A stretch of 64,000 bases of DNA, taken from NCBI GenBank assembly GCA_029851415.1, contig CM056743.1, forward strand, positions 76,092,186 to 76,156,185, in the 5' to 3' direction. This stretch comes from Eretmocerus hayati (taxonomy: Eukaryota > Arthropoda > Insecta > Hymenoptera > Aphelinidae). The position numbers and the translations under genes were made by a program. Below, piece by piece: positions 23,301 through 33,141 of the stretch. How positions within the stretch are numbered: position 1 is the first letter of the stretch; each line of letters starts with the position of its first letter. The notes beneath the pieces were generated by a model. The model made no database searches. It was given only the letters and a program-made list of their open reading frames with translations, and was not told the origin of the DNA.

Positions 23301-25560
23301 CGGAGGTAGTTGTACATACATACAACATAACTCCTCATAAAACAATAAAATATGGGGTACCTTTGACCAAATTCTCAGGTGAAACCAAACTCAATTCGCA
23401 ACAACTGGAGAGATTTGGTTGCATGAGCTTTGTCAAGCTCCCCAAGACTGAGTCCAAATTCAGCAGCATATCAATGAAAACAGTTCTAGTAGGGTATACA
23501 TCCACTGATATCATTTTGTGGCATCCGAATTCGAAGGAGCTCTTTGAGTCAAGACACGTGAGATTTTCAAGAGAAATTGGTTCATAGAGATGTGTATAAA
23601 AGAAGCCAATGTACGGAGAACGTTTCTCAAGAGCCCATTGAGTTCATTGACGAGTCAAGATCCACGAAAACACCAACGAGTAATGAGAAGCCCGATTCAG
23701 AGCAGAGCGCACCTCCAAAAGAAAAACGAGGCAGACCACGAAAATTTCAACTGGGAATTGTTGATGCAAATGTAGAGGTTCAGAAATCACAGGCTGATCA
23801 CACCCAGAAGAGCGATGGTCCTGTGACAAAGAGTCAATGTAAGGCAGTTGAGGCTATCAGCTTCGCCGGATACACCAAAGTTTTAGAGGATAAAAACTTA
23901 AGGATGGATAAGTTTGGACATATCCTATTAGCCTTAATATCGAGAGATCCAACGACTTATGGAGAAGCAATGAGTTTGCCGGATTCCGAGAAGTGGAAAA
24001 GGCTATTCAAGAAGAGTTGGATTCTATGAAAAACAATGGAGTTTAGGAAATAATTTCCAAACCCAAGACGGAGTCTAAAATTGTTGATTCGACATGAATT
24101 TTCAAGAAGAAAACTGAGAGTGATGGGTCTATCAAGTACAAAGCTCGTTTGGTAATTCGAGGCTTCAAAGATGAAAACGTATACAGTCTAAAAGGGACGT
24201 ATGCACCTGTTCCACGATTATTACTTATCAGAGCTGCACTATGGAATCTCAATGAAGAGGGCTTGCATATGTGCAGGATGGATGTCAAGACAGCATTCCT
24301 CAATGGAGAAATTGGAGAAGAAGTCTTGATAGAAATCCCAGAGGGTCTAGAGAATCCAGAGAGTGAAGAGGGTATCAAGGTCTGTAGACGAAAAGAGTCT
24401 CTGTATGAGCTGAAACCGAGTCCGAAAAATCGGAACAAGCGATTCTCAGAGGAAGCACGTAAACTGGGCCTGGAAAGTGACCTCCATCACCCTTGATTAT
24501 TTACTTGGAAAAGAAGAGGGAAAGTAGCCGTTGTTGTGCTATATGGAGATGACACGCTTATCATAATCAATGGTTTACAGAAGCTAAATGATATCAAATT
24601 TCACCTGGGTCGAGCTTCCCAAATGAAAGAGTGTGGAGAGCCCTAATCATCCCTGGGCATGACAATCCAGGGGAATAAGAGTGAGAGAAGCTTGATAATA
24701 CACCAAGCTGACTACACGGAGAAGATGCTTGAGGAATTCAGTATGAAAAAGTGCAAACCCGTGGCTACACCAATGATCACGCGTCAACTCGACCATAGAA
24801 ACAAGGAGTCGGAAACAGCTCTTAATGAGTCAAACAAATCTCATTCAACGCGAAAAGTTCCATTCAGAGAAGCAATCGGAAGTTTGATGTACTCGTCTAA
24901 TGTCACGGGGACAGATATAATATACGCCGTAAATTACCTAGCCAGAAAACAGTTGAACCCCACGGAGGACGACTGGAGAGACGCGAAGAGGATTTTCAGA
25001 TACCTGAGAGGTGCAACCAATCTGGGGATCAAATACACTCCAACATCACATGTGTTTGAAGCTCTTACTGATGCGAGCTGCAGAGACCTCGAAGGTTCAA
25101 AGTCCACTGGTAGGTACATCTAAAAACTGTTTGGAGACGCAATTGCGTGGACAAGTCGCAAGCTTCCTTATGCCACACTTCCTACCTACCAAGCGGAGTA
25201 TTTGGCAATGAGTCATGCATGCCGAGAATTGATTCCGTTGGACCAATCATTGAGATACGTCTCTAGACGAATCATGGAATTGTACTAAAATGGACGGAAA
25301 TCATGAGCTGAAGTGGTTTGAGATGTGTCTGACAAACACCGATGCAGAACTAAAGGCCAGGGGAAATACTGGACACAGATAGCACATGGCCGACACACAT
25401 GAAGATTTCATTAAGCAATGCGTTGATAAGGGAAAGGTCAAAGTAGCGTGAATATCGACAGAGAAAAATCTGGCTGATGTTATGACTAAACCATTGCCAC
25501 AAAGCACTCACGTTGATTGGCGGGACCAAATAATGAATATGAGAACTGATGACTGAAGTT
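20304..25560 (+). pseudogene. Decayed Ty1/copia gag-pol
   Basis: A copia polyprotein in pieces, with the domain order of the intact element at 49,210-54,561. Gag lies at 20304-21200. The CCHC knuckle at 21400-21441 is interrupted by a stop at 21430-21432. The protease at 21908-22150 reads FIADSGAIEHFVDKS. Integrase is reduced to its C-terminal part from 23285 (MWESAAEVVVHTYNITPHK), the catalytic core being absent. RT lies at 24100-24660 (MDVKTAFLNGEI; the active site reads YGDD at 24542-24553 instead of YVDD). RNase H begins near 25070 (LTDASCRDLEGSKSTGRYI), and the end near 25480 has NLADVMTKPLPQ. Many stops and shifts. It is old and cannot act autonomously. Confidence 0.85.
22711..23284. 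other. Foreign segment replacing the integrase core
   Basis: Copia coding similarity stops near 22700 and resumes at 23285. Near the start, 18-bp perfect inverted repeats (ACTGTTACGAGGTTTGAG at 22711-22728, complement at 22820-22837) form a hairpin with a 91-bp loop. The rest holds no family I recognise. An insertion with accompanying deletion is the simplest reading. Confidence 0.5.
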
Positions 25561-25827
25561 ACATGAGAATGAGAGTCACTTCCATTACCTTGAGTCTAAT
25601 ACCATCCACTATTGTATGCTTCCAGGACATCAATGACTGGACAATCGACGATGATAAGGAATTGACTGATCTTTGTTCAGGACAAATCAATAACCATTCT
25701 TCTGCAGTCAATATCATATGTGCTAAGACTTCTCCTCTCATTCAATCACTAGTCCAGCAGCACTAAGAGTGTGTAAAGTTTCCTAATGCTGGAAGTTCCT
25801 TTTGTCATAATCGACAAAGGAAGGGAG

Positions 25828-26060
25828 TGTCGGTAAAGTAGCTTTATCGACTATTCACTATCCGTGCCCTCCTCCTGTGCAGTGTTTATTTAGTAGCAAG
25901 AGTGCACCCTAACCCTTTATTCACTCCTATACTTTCCAATGCTTCTATAATTTTGTATTGAATAGGGGTATAGCATCTCATATGAATATGCAGAGGATTA
26001 GGAACATTAGTATTAACAACTAATTGTTGATAATTCTCAAAAATTGTCCAACATATTTCA
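25828..26060 (+). repeat. Presumed 3' LTR of the decayed copia element
   Basis: It begins TGTCGGTAAAGTAGC right after a purine-rich AAAGGAAGGGAG (25815-25827), which looks like a polypurine tract, 270 bp beyond the end of pol. The right boundary is uncertain. A similar LTR-start fragment lies at 15,886. Confidence 0.55.
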
Positions 26061-26188
26061 GATTTCGAAAAATTCCATCAAACATGTTTTCAACTCCTAA
26101 GCATAATCTTGTGTAAACGAAAAATTACATTTTGTAGAATTAGGGTTAAGGGAATGCAAATACTTGAGGCGAAAAGTCGAACGATTAT

Positions 26189-26191
<3 letters not shown>

Positions 26192-26231
<40 letters not shown>
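26192..26231 (+). repeat. (GA)n microsatellite
   Basis: Twenty uninterrupted AG dinucleotides. Two long-looking minus-strand frames across it are artefacts of the repeat. Confidence 0.95.
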
Positions 26232-26235
<4 letters not shown>

Positions 26236-27519
26236 GATAAGGAAGTGTAAACGCGACAGTCACTCTCGCTCTTACATGATTCATTCATACACATATACTA
26301 GCACGTGCTTGCTCGCGAAAGCACTATGATGGAACACATAATCTTCCAAACTATATGATTTGAAGGCCACTCGAGAGGCCACAGCTGTTTTATGTATTGT
26401 GATATAGGTCACCGCATCGGAGACGACGCGAATCTCCGGCCAGGCACTGGAATTGATTCTATGGAATTGAGTTCATTTCGACGCTTCACGTCTCACGAGG
26501 AATTCACTATGGTGTGGTGAGTTTCGAGCCTGCAGCTCACGCATCTCCTCCTCACCCGACGATGCACCAGGTGCACCGTCAGCGTTTCTGACGGGTAATC
26601 GCCCGTTTCTCCACCCAGGCGATATGCCGCGTCGCGACCCATCGTCTTCGACAGACCGCTCAGACCAACCTAATTATTATCCACACACTTTCTCTCAACC
26701 ACCAATTATCTCTCACCCATCAAGAGTCACTCATCGATCTAATATTCGTGTTCCTTCTGGAAACTCTACCTTCCCACGTTACAGTACCATTTGTGGATTT
26801 ACAGATGAACATTTTATTCTGTTCCACTCTAAGTTGAAATGGTGGTGTGGGAAATAAAAATCCTGCTGAGACCTGTAGGTTCGAGTCGACTTCTCGTAGT
26901 CCCACCAGAAGTACCCTCCGTGAGTATCAGATCAGTCTAGATAGGAACTATATACGATCGATCAACGTGTATGCACTCATATTATATAGTATTATTCTTA
27001 GCGACGATGAGGCACCGTTCCGGTGAAATCCACGGCGATTCACCAACTCATCCGTCGTCCCTGCATAATCGACTCTTATCCCTTTGATGTTGAGATAACC
27101 GGGGATAGCTGTACCATCCACATTCATATCTGTGAATAACTACTTCTATCTACTCGACTCTATTTATTCAATTCCATATTCTTGAATAATCTCATGGATA
27201 TCATATATCCTCGGATACTTGAATGCGTAGACATATTCAAATCCCTACTTGGAAAGGAAATGGCATTGCCGTATATTGTCCCTTCTTGGAATCATGAGAC
27301 TCCAAAAATTGGTTTATTTGTTGGAAATGCTCCTAATCTATCTCAAATCTCACAGTGCAAGACATATGATGTGCTCAGAAGGAGAGAGATCCCTGTGGCC
27401 GGTGGTTTCTGTTTTGCTATATTGAATTCTTTTCCTGTAAATGCCTCTGTAACCTCTGATTCGATTTCAGTTCATCCTGTGAACATTCCAAAACAAAGAG
27501 AGATTATTCATTAGCTGTC
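26232..27519. other. Region with two unidentified open frames
   Basis: Two plus-strand frames stand out: 26624-26857 (77 codons, Pro/Ser-rich, begins MPRRDPSSSTD after a GC-rich leader) and 27182-27514 (110 codons without ATG, includes NETPKIGL-like and GGFCFAILNSFPV segments). Neither matches a family I know. The second ends just before the TIR element at 27,520. They could be exons of a host gene or retroelement debris. Confidence 0.25.
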
Positions 27520-28651
27520 CACGGTTGGCCTGAACTGACTTTAATCCAAAGGTGCGTGCCCCTCAGAATTGATTTTTCTTACTCCAAGTACACGATGAAT
27601 GGAGGTTCCTCCTGCAAGCATGAAAATCTTTCGTCGAGCCGTTTCTTAAAAGAGTGAGATTCATGGTTCTTTTATAGGAATTTCCATACTAATCTATCCA
27701 CGCGCGATTGAAAAGCAGTTGTCGGCCGACTTCCTCGGGATTTAATTTTAATTACATTGAAATACGTTATAATCCATCAGAAGGATAGTTTTTATAAACG
27801 ATTTTATAGTACAGGCGAATATCCATGGTCTGACGATGCCGAGAGACAAGCAAATGATGTCGCACGGTAGGCCTAAACTGACTTTAGCCCAAAGGTCCTT
27901 GCCCCTCAGATTTCTTCTCTTGAGTTCAAATACGTGATAAATGGTAGTTATTTCTCGCAAGAATGAGAATATCTGATGAAGCTATAATCGAGAGGAGTCA
28001 GGTTGAGATATTTTGGATCTTGATTTTGACATTATTTCCAGAGTAATCACGGATGAGCTTTGAAATCGACCTTCGATACATATTTGCGTGAATGACTATT
28101 ATCCAGAAAGTATAGATCAACAATAATGCTCGAAAGTTCATGAGAAAGAACACACTCCAGATTGAAACAATTTTATGATCAATAAATTACAATTTGAATG
28201 TGCATACTGCTGTACACACACACACGAAGCTCTAACGAGTTTCTCTATATATTGCAATACGCATACTTGCAATTTTTCCATGGATTGCTCACTATTCAAT
28301 CCGGGGTCTATCCTCTTCATCTTACAAAATTGTTCAATGTGAGATAATACCACGGGAAATTTCGGGGAAACTGGAATCTCCAACTCTAAATAACTTTTTG
28401 AGAAAGTTCCTACACACGATCTATCAGATGTTACTCTGGCGAAGGAATAGATTCTGCATTTTAATCGCACATGGATAGATTACTATAGAAATTCCAATGG
28501 AAAACCATAAATTTTACTCTTTTAAGAAACGGCTCGACTAAAGATTTTCATCCTTGCGGGCAAAACTTCCATTTATCATGTAGTCGAAGTGAGAAAAATC
28601 AATCCTGAGGGGCAGGCATCCTTGGATTGGAGTCAGTTCAGGCCAACCGTG
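27520..28651. mobile_element. Transib-like non-autonomous TIR element
   Basis: Inverted ends of about 160 bp: left 27520-27685 begins CACGGTTGGCCTGAACTGAC, right 28495-28651 ends GGCCAACCGTG. The element is flanked by an exact 5-bp direct duplication CTGTC (27515-27519 and 28652-28656). Ends starting CACGGT with a 5-bp target duplication fit the Transib superfamily; no transposase is encoded in the 1132 bp. An extra direct copy of the end (CACGGTAGGCCTAAACTGAC) lies inside at 27863, so the left side may be a tandem or nested end. The Transib label is inference from ends and TSD length. Confidence 0.65.
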
Positions 28652-28690
28652 CTGTCTTCATAAGTATCAACCTCTGCTGCTCGATTTCAG

Positions 28691-28918
28691 CTTGAGAGTG
28701 AGATATTATCTCGTAAAATCCATGAAAGTGACTCTACCGATTGTAATCGCGATCCACTCTGATTTTACTCCTTATCGAGTATTTGACAAATATGGACACC
28801 GAATCACTGTGGTAGCGCTGGCGGTCATGTGGGGTAATGTCCTTATCTACGAAACTGACTCAAAACCCTGTATGCACGATCCTCACGATAATATGGTGAA
28901 AAAACGATCTTGTTCAAT
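28691..28918 (+). other. Putative exon of an unidentified gene
   Basis: Open for 76 codons between an acceptor (GCTCGATTTCAG, ending 28690) and a donor (CAAT then GTAAGA at 28919). The protein reads like ordinary coding sequence (contains VIAIHSDFTPYRVFDKYG) but matches nothing I know. No partner exon in a compatible phase was identified. Confidence 0.3.
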
Positions 28919-29221
28919 GTAAGAAAATCACAGAGCTTATAGTCTGGTCTGATCCAGCTCTTGGTAGGTGGATCCGTCGTGTTTTCACACCTTGCACAAT
29001 TCCCTGTATTCCTTCAAATAAATAATGACTTTTGGATATCCGTGAGGATGTTCGCTGAATATGGCGAGAATCTTGTGCAACGGATTGATCAGCAGCTGAG
29101 TCGCACAGCAACAGCTTGTACAGAGCGGCTTGCTCCAGAGGATGGCTCGTCCACGACAGTGGCTTGCTCGGCTAGGCGATACTTTTTGAGTGCCGGCACT
29201 CGTCTAGAAACCTGGAGAAGT
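28919..29221. other. Left flank of the young LTR element
   Basis: Nothing convincing; an open frame from 28961 runs to and through the LTR border and is probably fortuitous. The last four bases, AAGT, are duplicated after the element. Confidence 0.3.
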
Positions 29222-30010
29222 TGTAACGAGCATACCCACCTCACCGTAAGGCATGCTCGTCACAGAGCCAGAATGCCAGTAGTCCCGAGCCCACCCACTA
29301 GGTGGCTACCAGTACTTAATCGAATCATAGATCGTTAGTAATGATACTAGCCAGGATCGCATCGATTCAGCAGTTCGCCGCAAGCAGCTCGATTGATCGT
29401 ATCGCTCGGCTCCGGGTCCTTCCAGAGTCAAGTCGAACCATGATCACTGCCGGCACTCCCCGCCTCCCCAGGTCCCGCTAGGGTGGCGGGTATTCGTCTG
29501 ACTATGGCATACCGGGTCCATCCAGTAGTCGTACCAGACAACCACACCGACGTATGTCGCATACCCAGGCCCGTCTAGGATGCGGCATACTCTAGGGTAC
29601 CGTCTCCTTCCCACCCTGGGCACTCTCGGGGTGTGGGGGAAAAGTCCCGAAGTACATGCAGACACACACCGGCTAGCTTTCGCGTGTAACCCATTTACGT
29701 TGGGCCGCTTATGAGATAGACCGACCAGGAAACATATACACCGACACACCGGCTGCAAGAGCAGACGTATTTTTGTAACACAAATCCACACACGATGACA
29801 ATCAGTCATAGAACCTTTTCATTTTGTCTGTTTCAGAGAGCAGTAATCAGCTGTGCGAAATACCATTCATTCTTTTGAACATATTCATTTCATTTCTTTT
29901 GTACATTCTCTTGAATATATTTATACATTTATTTGAAACTGCTTGTTATCAATTGGACATGAACCCTAAATCTCCGACATTTCCTAATCCTAGTAAATCC
30001 CTCGGTTACA
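29222..30010 (+). repeat. 5' LTR
   Basis: TG...CA-bounded 789-bp repeat, matching 31574-32362. It contains GC-rich inverted segments (GAGCATACC and GGCATGCTC near the start). A 121-codon antisense frame is present in both LTRs only because the LTRs are alike. Confidence 0.95.
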
Positions 30011-30028
30011 TGGCGCCCAGACAGGGAC
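30011..30028 (+). promoter_or_regulatory. Primer binding site, tRNA-Lys type
   Basis: TGGCGCCCAGACAGGGAC directly follows the 5' LTR. It differs at two positions from the classic tRNA-Lys(TTT) 3'-end complement used by many retroelements. Confidence 0.85.
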
Positions 30029-30158
30029 TTGAAATTTTTTTTTTTTTCTCTCCCGCATATTTCAGAATTTTAGTCGACAACCATAGAAACGCACATTTAC
30101 ATAAAAAGGTCTCAGAGTTTTTGGGGTTTCTTATGACTGATCGTCGCAGTAGGGCTCA

Positions 30159-30159
<1 letters not shown>

Positions 30160-30216
<57 letters not shown>
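30160..30216 (+). repeat. (CA)n microsatellite
   Basis: About 28 CA units in the leader of the gag-only LTR element, upstream of its ORF. Confidence 0.95.
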
Positions 30217-30220
<4 letters not shown>

Positions 30221-30385
30221 TACACAGACACATGCAGGCTTACAGAAGAAAGAAGAAGGCCGCAGCATCGAAGTAGGGGGGAAACACGTGCCTCCCACCA
30301 TCGTCAGAGCAACGACCCGACCCGAAAACATCGACCCAGAGGATACTAGCCATCAATCATATTTACACAAACAGTAGTTGTCAAG

Positions 30386-31348
30386 ATGTCGCTAGATCAA
30401 GAGCTACAGTATTTGGAAACCACGTGCGCAAACCTCGACCGAGACCTCGACGAAGGTTGTGCGCGGATCGGAATCACCAGAGAAGAATTAAGGAAACAAG
30501 CCGAGGAAATGATGTTGCCAGGAACATCAGAGGTGACACCAGGAACAACAGCACCGGCGACCGTCCCACCACCGACACAAGACATCGCACCCGCCTCTTC
30601 AGTGACACCGGATAGCTCAGCACCATTAATAATGGCAGAAAGGCCGGCGCTCACTCGCCGGTACAACCGTGAGAAAGTAGTTACTCCCGCTGCCCGTTTA
30701 CCGAAAGCCGAGCTAAGTACAAAGGTAAAGCGCACCACCCGGAGCACTTTTGCAGTGGACCTGCAGAAGCTACGAGGAAGGAAACCGACCCCGGCCAGGT
30801 CAGTGAAATTTCTAGAAATAACAGAGCAGCCCGGGTGGGCGAAGAAAATGGAAGAATTAAGACGACAATCGGGAAGGAGGACAGCAGCAGTAAAGAATGT
30901 GGCTCAGCCGAGCAGCGCAGGAAGGGAGCGACCGGTGCACTGGAGAACGGGTGGAAAGGGACACGAAAAATGCCTTGAGATCCGCCATCGCACAACAAAT
31001 GCAACAGCGCCTCCAGCACATGCAGTACCAGCAAAACCCAGTTTACCAGCGTATAAGCCAGTTCAACCGATTGCTGCACAATCACCACCTGCCTTACCAC
31101 TCGTACCAGCCTGCATGCTAGTCATCACCACACCAGTCATGAGGATGGACACCGCACCAACATCACAGCAGAAAACCTCACCACCGCCCACTCAGCAGAA
31201 TACTCGGAGTTTGACCCTCCCAGATGGGAGCGTGGTACATGTACCAGCAGGGACGCGGCGGTGGCGCGTGGATTTACCGAATGGAGAGAGATGGGTGATA
31301 CGTCTCAGCCCGGAAGGAAGGATGAACAGCTGTCACAAGACCAGGTAA
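30386..31348 (+). CDS. Gag-like protein of the gag-only LTR element
   Basis: 320 codons from ATG (MSLDQELQYLETTCANLDRD). The N-terminus is predicted helical and acidic. It is followed by a Pro/Thr/Ala-rich linker (residues ~45-85), a basic central part (RRYNREKV, KVKRTTRS), another Pro-rich stretch, and a compact C-terminal block (residues ~275-310: LPDGSVVHVPAGTRRWRVDL). No CCHC knuckle and no enzyme motif is seen. Its position after the primer site and its being the only long frame suggest a structural or packaging role. The stop codon TAA (31346-31348) overlaps a perfect splice donor (CAG then GTAAGC at 31345), so a spliced form could bypass the stop. Family not recognised. Confidence 0.6.
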   Translation: MSLDQELQYLETTCANLDRDLDEGCARIGITREELRKQAEEMMLPGTSEVTPGTTAPATVPPPTQDIAPASSVTPDSSAPLIMAERPALTRRYNREKVVTPAARLPKAELSTKVKRTTRSTFAVDLQKLRGRKPTPARSVKFLEITEQPGWAKKMEELRRQSGRRTAAVKNVAQPSSAGRERPVHWRTGGKGHEKCLEIRHRTTNATAPPAHAVPAKPSLPAYKPVQPIAAQSPPALPLVPACMLVITTPVMRMDTAPTSQQKTSPPPTQQNTRSLTLPDGSVVHVPAGTRRWRVDLPNGERWVIRLSPEGRMNSCHKTR

Positions 31349-31468
31349 GCCGAAGAACTCATCTGACAAGCACCACACCACAGACACACGCAGTTAGTTT
31401 CAGCACACTAGACACACAGAGCAGCAGAACAATATACACACACCAGCAGTTTGTGTTTGTTTTCAAAG
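31345..31468 (+). other. Predicted intron overlapping the gag stop
   Basis: Donor CCAG/GTAAGC and acceptor GTTTTCAAAG ending at 31468. Removal keeps an open frame that continues about 45 codons to the 3' LTR. Prediction only. Confidence 0.35.
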
Positions 31469-31560
31469 CAGGCACACCCGAAGACGACCCAGATGCGTCG
31501 CGAACATCATGGGGTTCGTAGCAGTCAGAGTGAAGTTTTCCCGCAACTTCACTCTCCCGG

Positions 31561-31573
31561 AAGAAGAGGGGGA
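31561..31573 (+). promoter_or_regulatory. Polypurine tract
   Basis: AAGAAGAGGGGGA immediately precedes the 3' LTR, the usual place for plus-strand priming. Confidence 0.8.
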
Positions 31574-32362
31574 TGTAACGAGCATACCCACCTCACCGTA
31601 AGGCATGCTCGTCACAGAGCCAGAATGCCAGTAGTCCCGAGCCCACCCACTAGGTGGCTACCAGTACTTAATCGAATCATAGATCGTTAGTAATGATACT
31701 AGCCAGGATCGCATCGATTCAGCAGTTCGCCGCAAGCAGCTCGATTGATCGTATCGCTCGGCTCCGGGTCCTTCCAGAGTCAAGTCGAACCATGATCACT
31801 GCCGGCACTCCCCGCCTCCCCAGGTCCCGCTAGGGTGGCGGGTATTCGTCTGACTATGGCATACCGGGTCCATCCAGTAGTCGTACCAGACAACCACACC
31901 GACGTATGTCGCATACCCAGGCCCGTCTAGGATGCGGCATACTCTAGGGTACCGTCTCCTTCCCACCCTGGGCACTCTCGGGGTGTGGGGGAAAAGTCCC
32001 GAAGTACATGCAGACACACACCGGCTAGCTTTCGCGTGTAACCCATTTACGTTGGGCCGCTTATGAGATAGACCGACCAGGAAACATATACACCGACACA
32101 CCGGCTGCAAGAGCAGACGTATTTTTGTAACACAAATCCACACACGATGACAATCAGTCATAGAACCTTTTCATTTTGTCTGTTTCAGAGAGCAGTAATC
32201 AGCTGTGCGAAATACCATTCATTCTTTTGAACATATTCATTTCATTTCTTTTGTACATTCTCTTGAATATATTTATACATTTATTTGAAACTGCTTGTTA
32301 TCAATTGGACATGAACCCTAAATCTCCGACATTTCCTAATCCTAGTAAATCCCTCGGTTACA
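31574..32362 (+). repeat. 3' LTR
   Basis: Matches the 5' LTR over 789 bp; followed by the AAGT duplication. Confidence 0.95.
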
Positions 32363-32366
32363 AAGT

Positions 32367-32771
32367 AGTGCTAGTTTCACCCGGTCCGCGCTGTTGCGAT
32401 ACCTCAGCTTCCCAGCTAATATTCCCACTTGACCCATGTATGACGGCCCAGAATGAGCGACTCATGAAGTATGCAGCACACGAGAGCGTAATGAGCACGA
32501 ACCATCCGTGATTCTAAATTCGGGAGAATTTGCACTTGCTTCTATGGATATGATTCAGCAATGGGATAACTACGGCGGGAAGGCAAGATCATATTATAGC
32601 ACTATTCTATAGTGCAACACAAACCCATGCGTGCGTTGAGTGAAAAAACGAAATGCAGCATATTCAAGCTAACTCTCAGTTCACACTATTATGACAGATG
32701 ATATTAGCATTGGAATGAGCCAGAAATTATGTGTGGTTCTACTTACATAATGGTTGATCTGCAACAAACTC
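32367..32771. other. No gene recognised
   Basis: Right flank of the LTR element. A short open block after CTTCCCAG (32411) to a stop at 32511 looks protein-like but is too short to judge. Confidence 0.3.
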
Positions 32772-33105
32772 ACAAAGGGGAGGACCTGACCTTTGGATCA
32801 CCAATCCTTTCCGAAATTTTTTTACAGTTTTGTGTTACCTAGAATATGAAGAATCCAGAGTAACTCCGTCAAATGGGCCTTCTGTCCAGAGATACAAGCA
32901 AAAATGTCAACGTTGACAGTATATCTATATATATATCAGTTTTTAACATGGGCCTATAAGGGCAATGTTAATGTCATGGGCTGTAACTTTGAAGAGGAGG
33001 CCCATTTGACGGAGTCACTCTGGATTCTTCATATTCTAAGTAATACAAAACTGTAAAAAAATTTCTGACAAGATTGGTGATCCAAAGGTCTGGTCTTCCC
33101 CTTGT
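32772..33105. repeat. Small inverted-repeat element (arms ~110 bp)
   Basis: Left arm from ACAAAGGGGAGGACC, right arm ending GGTCTTCCCCTTGT, with matching interiors (AGTAACTCCGTCAAATGGGC and its complement). The ~100-bp spacer includes a TA-rich run. MITE-like. Confidence 0.75.
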
Positions 33106-33119
33106 CAGTAGAGTGACCG

Positions 33120-33141
33120 ATATATATATATATATATATAT
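33120..33141. repeat. (TA)n run at a palindrome boundary
   Basis: About 11 TA units just left of the 2.4-kb palindrome. TA runs also border it on the right (35535-35555). Confidence 0.9.

Larger units (their letters stand above)
29222..32362 (+). mobile_element. Young gag-only LTR retrotransposon (3141 bp)
   Basis: Two 789-bp direct LTRs (29222-30010, 31574-32362), each TGTAACGAG...GGTTACA, flank a 1563-bp interior. A 4-bp target duplication AAGT (29218-29221 and 32363-32366) marks the insertion. By eye the LTRs are indistinguishable, so insertion is recent. The interior has a primer site, a purine tract and one gag-like frame, but no protease, RT, RNase H or integrase. It must therefore be moved by proteins supplied elsewhere. 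The 4-bp TSD and tRNA-Lys type primer site point to Ty3/gypsy-like partners. Confidence 0.9.

Noticed and set aside
26090..26294. Minus-strand frames across the GA repeat
   Set aside because: Ser-Leu repeats come from the (GA)n microsatellite; no other coding feature.
26870..26895. tRNA-like GTTCGAGTC motif
   Set aside because: No acceptor stem, D-arm or anticodon arm could be placed around it. No tRNA or rRNA gene was found in the window by eye.
29444..29809. 121-codon antisense frame, repeated at 31796-32161
   Set aside because: It lies wholly within the LTR; its repetition only reflects LTR identity.
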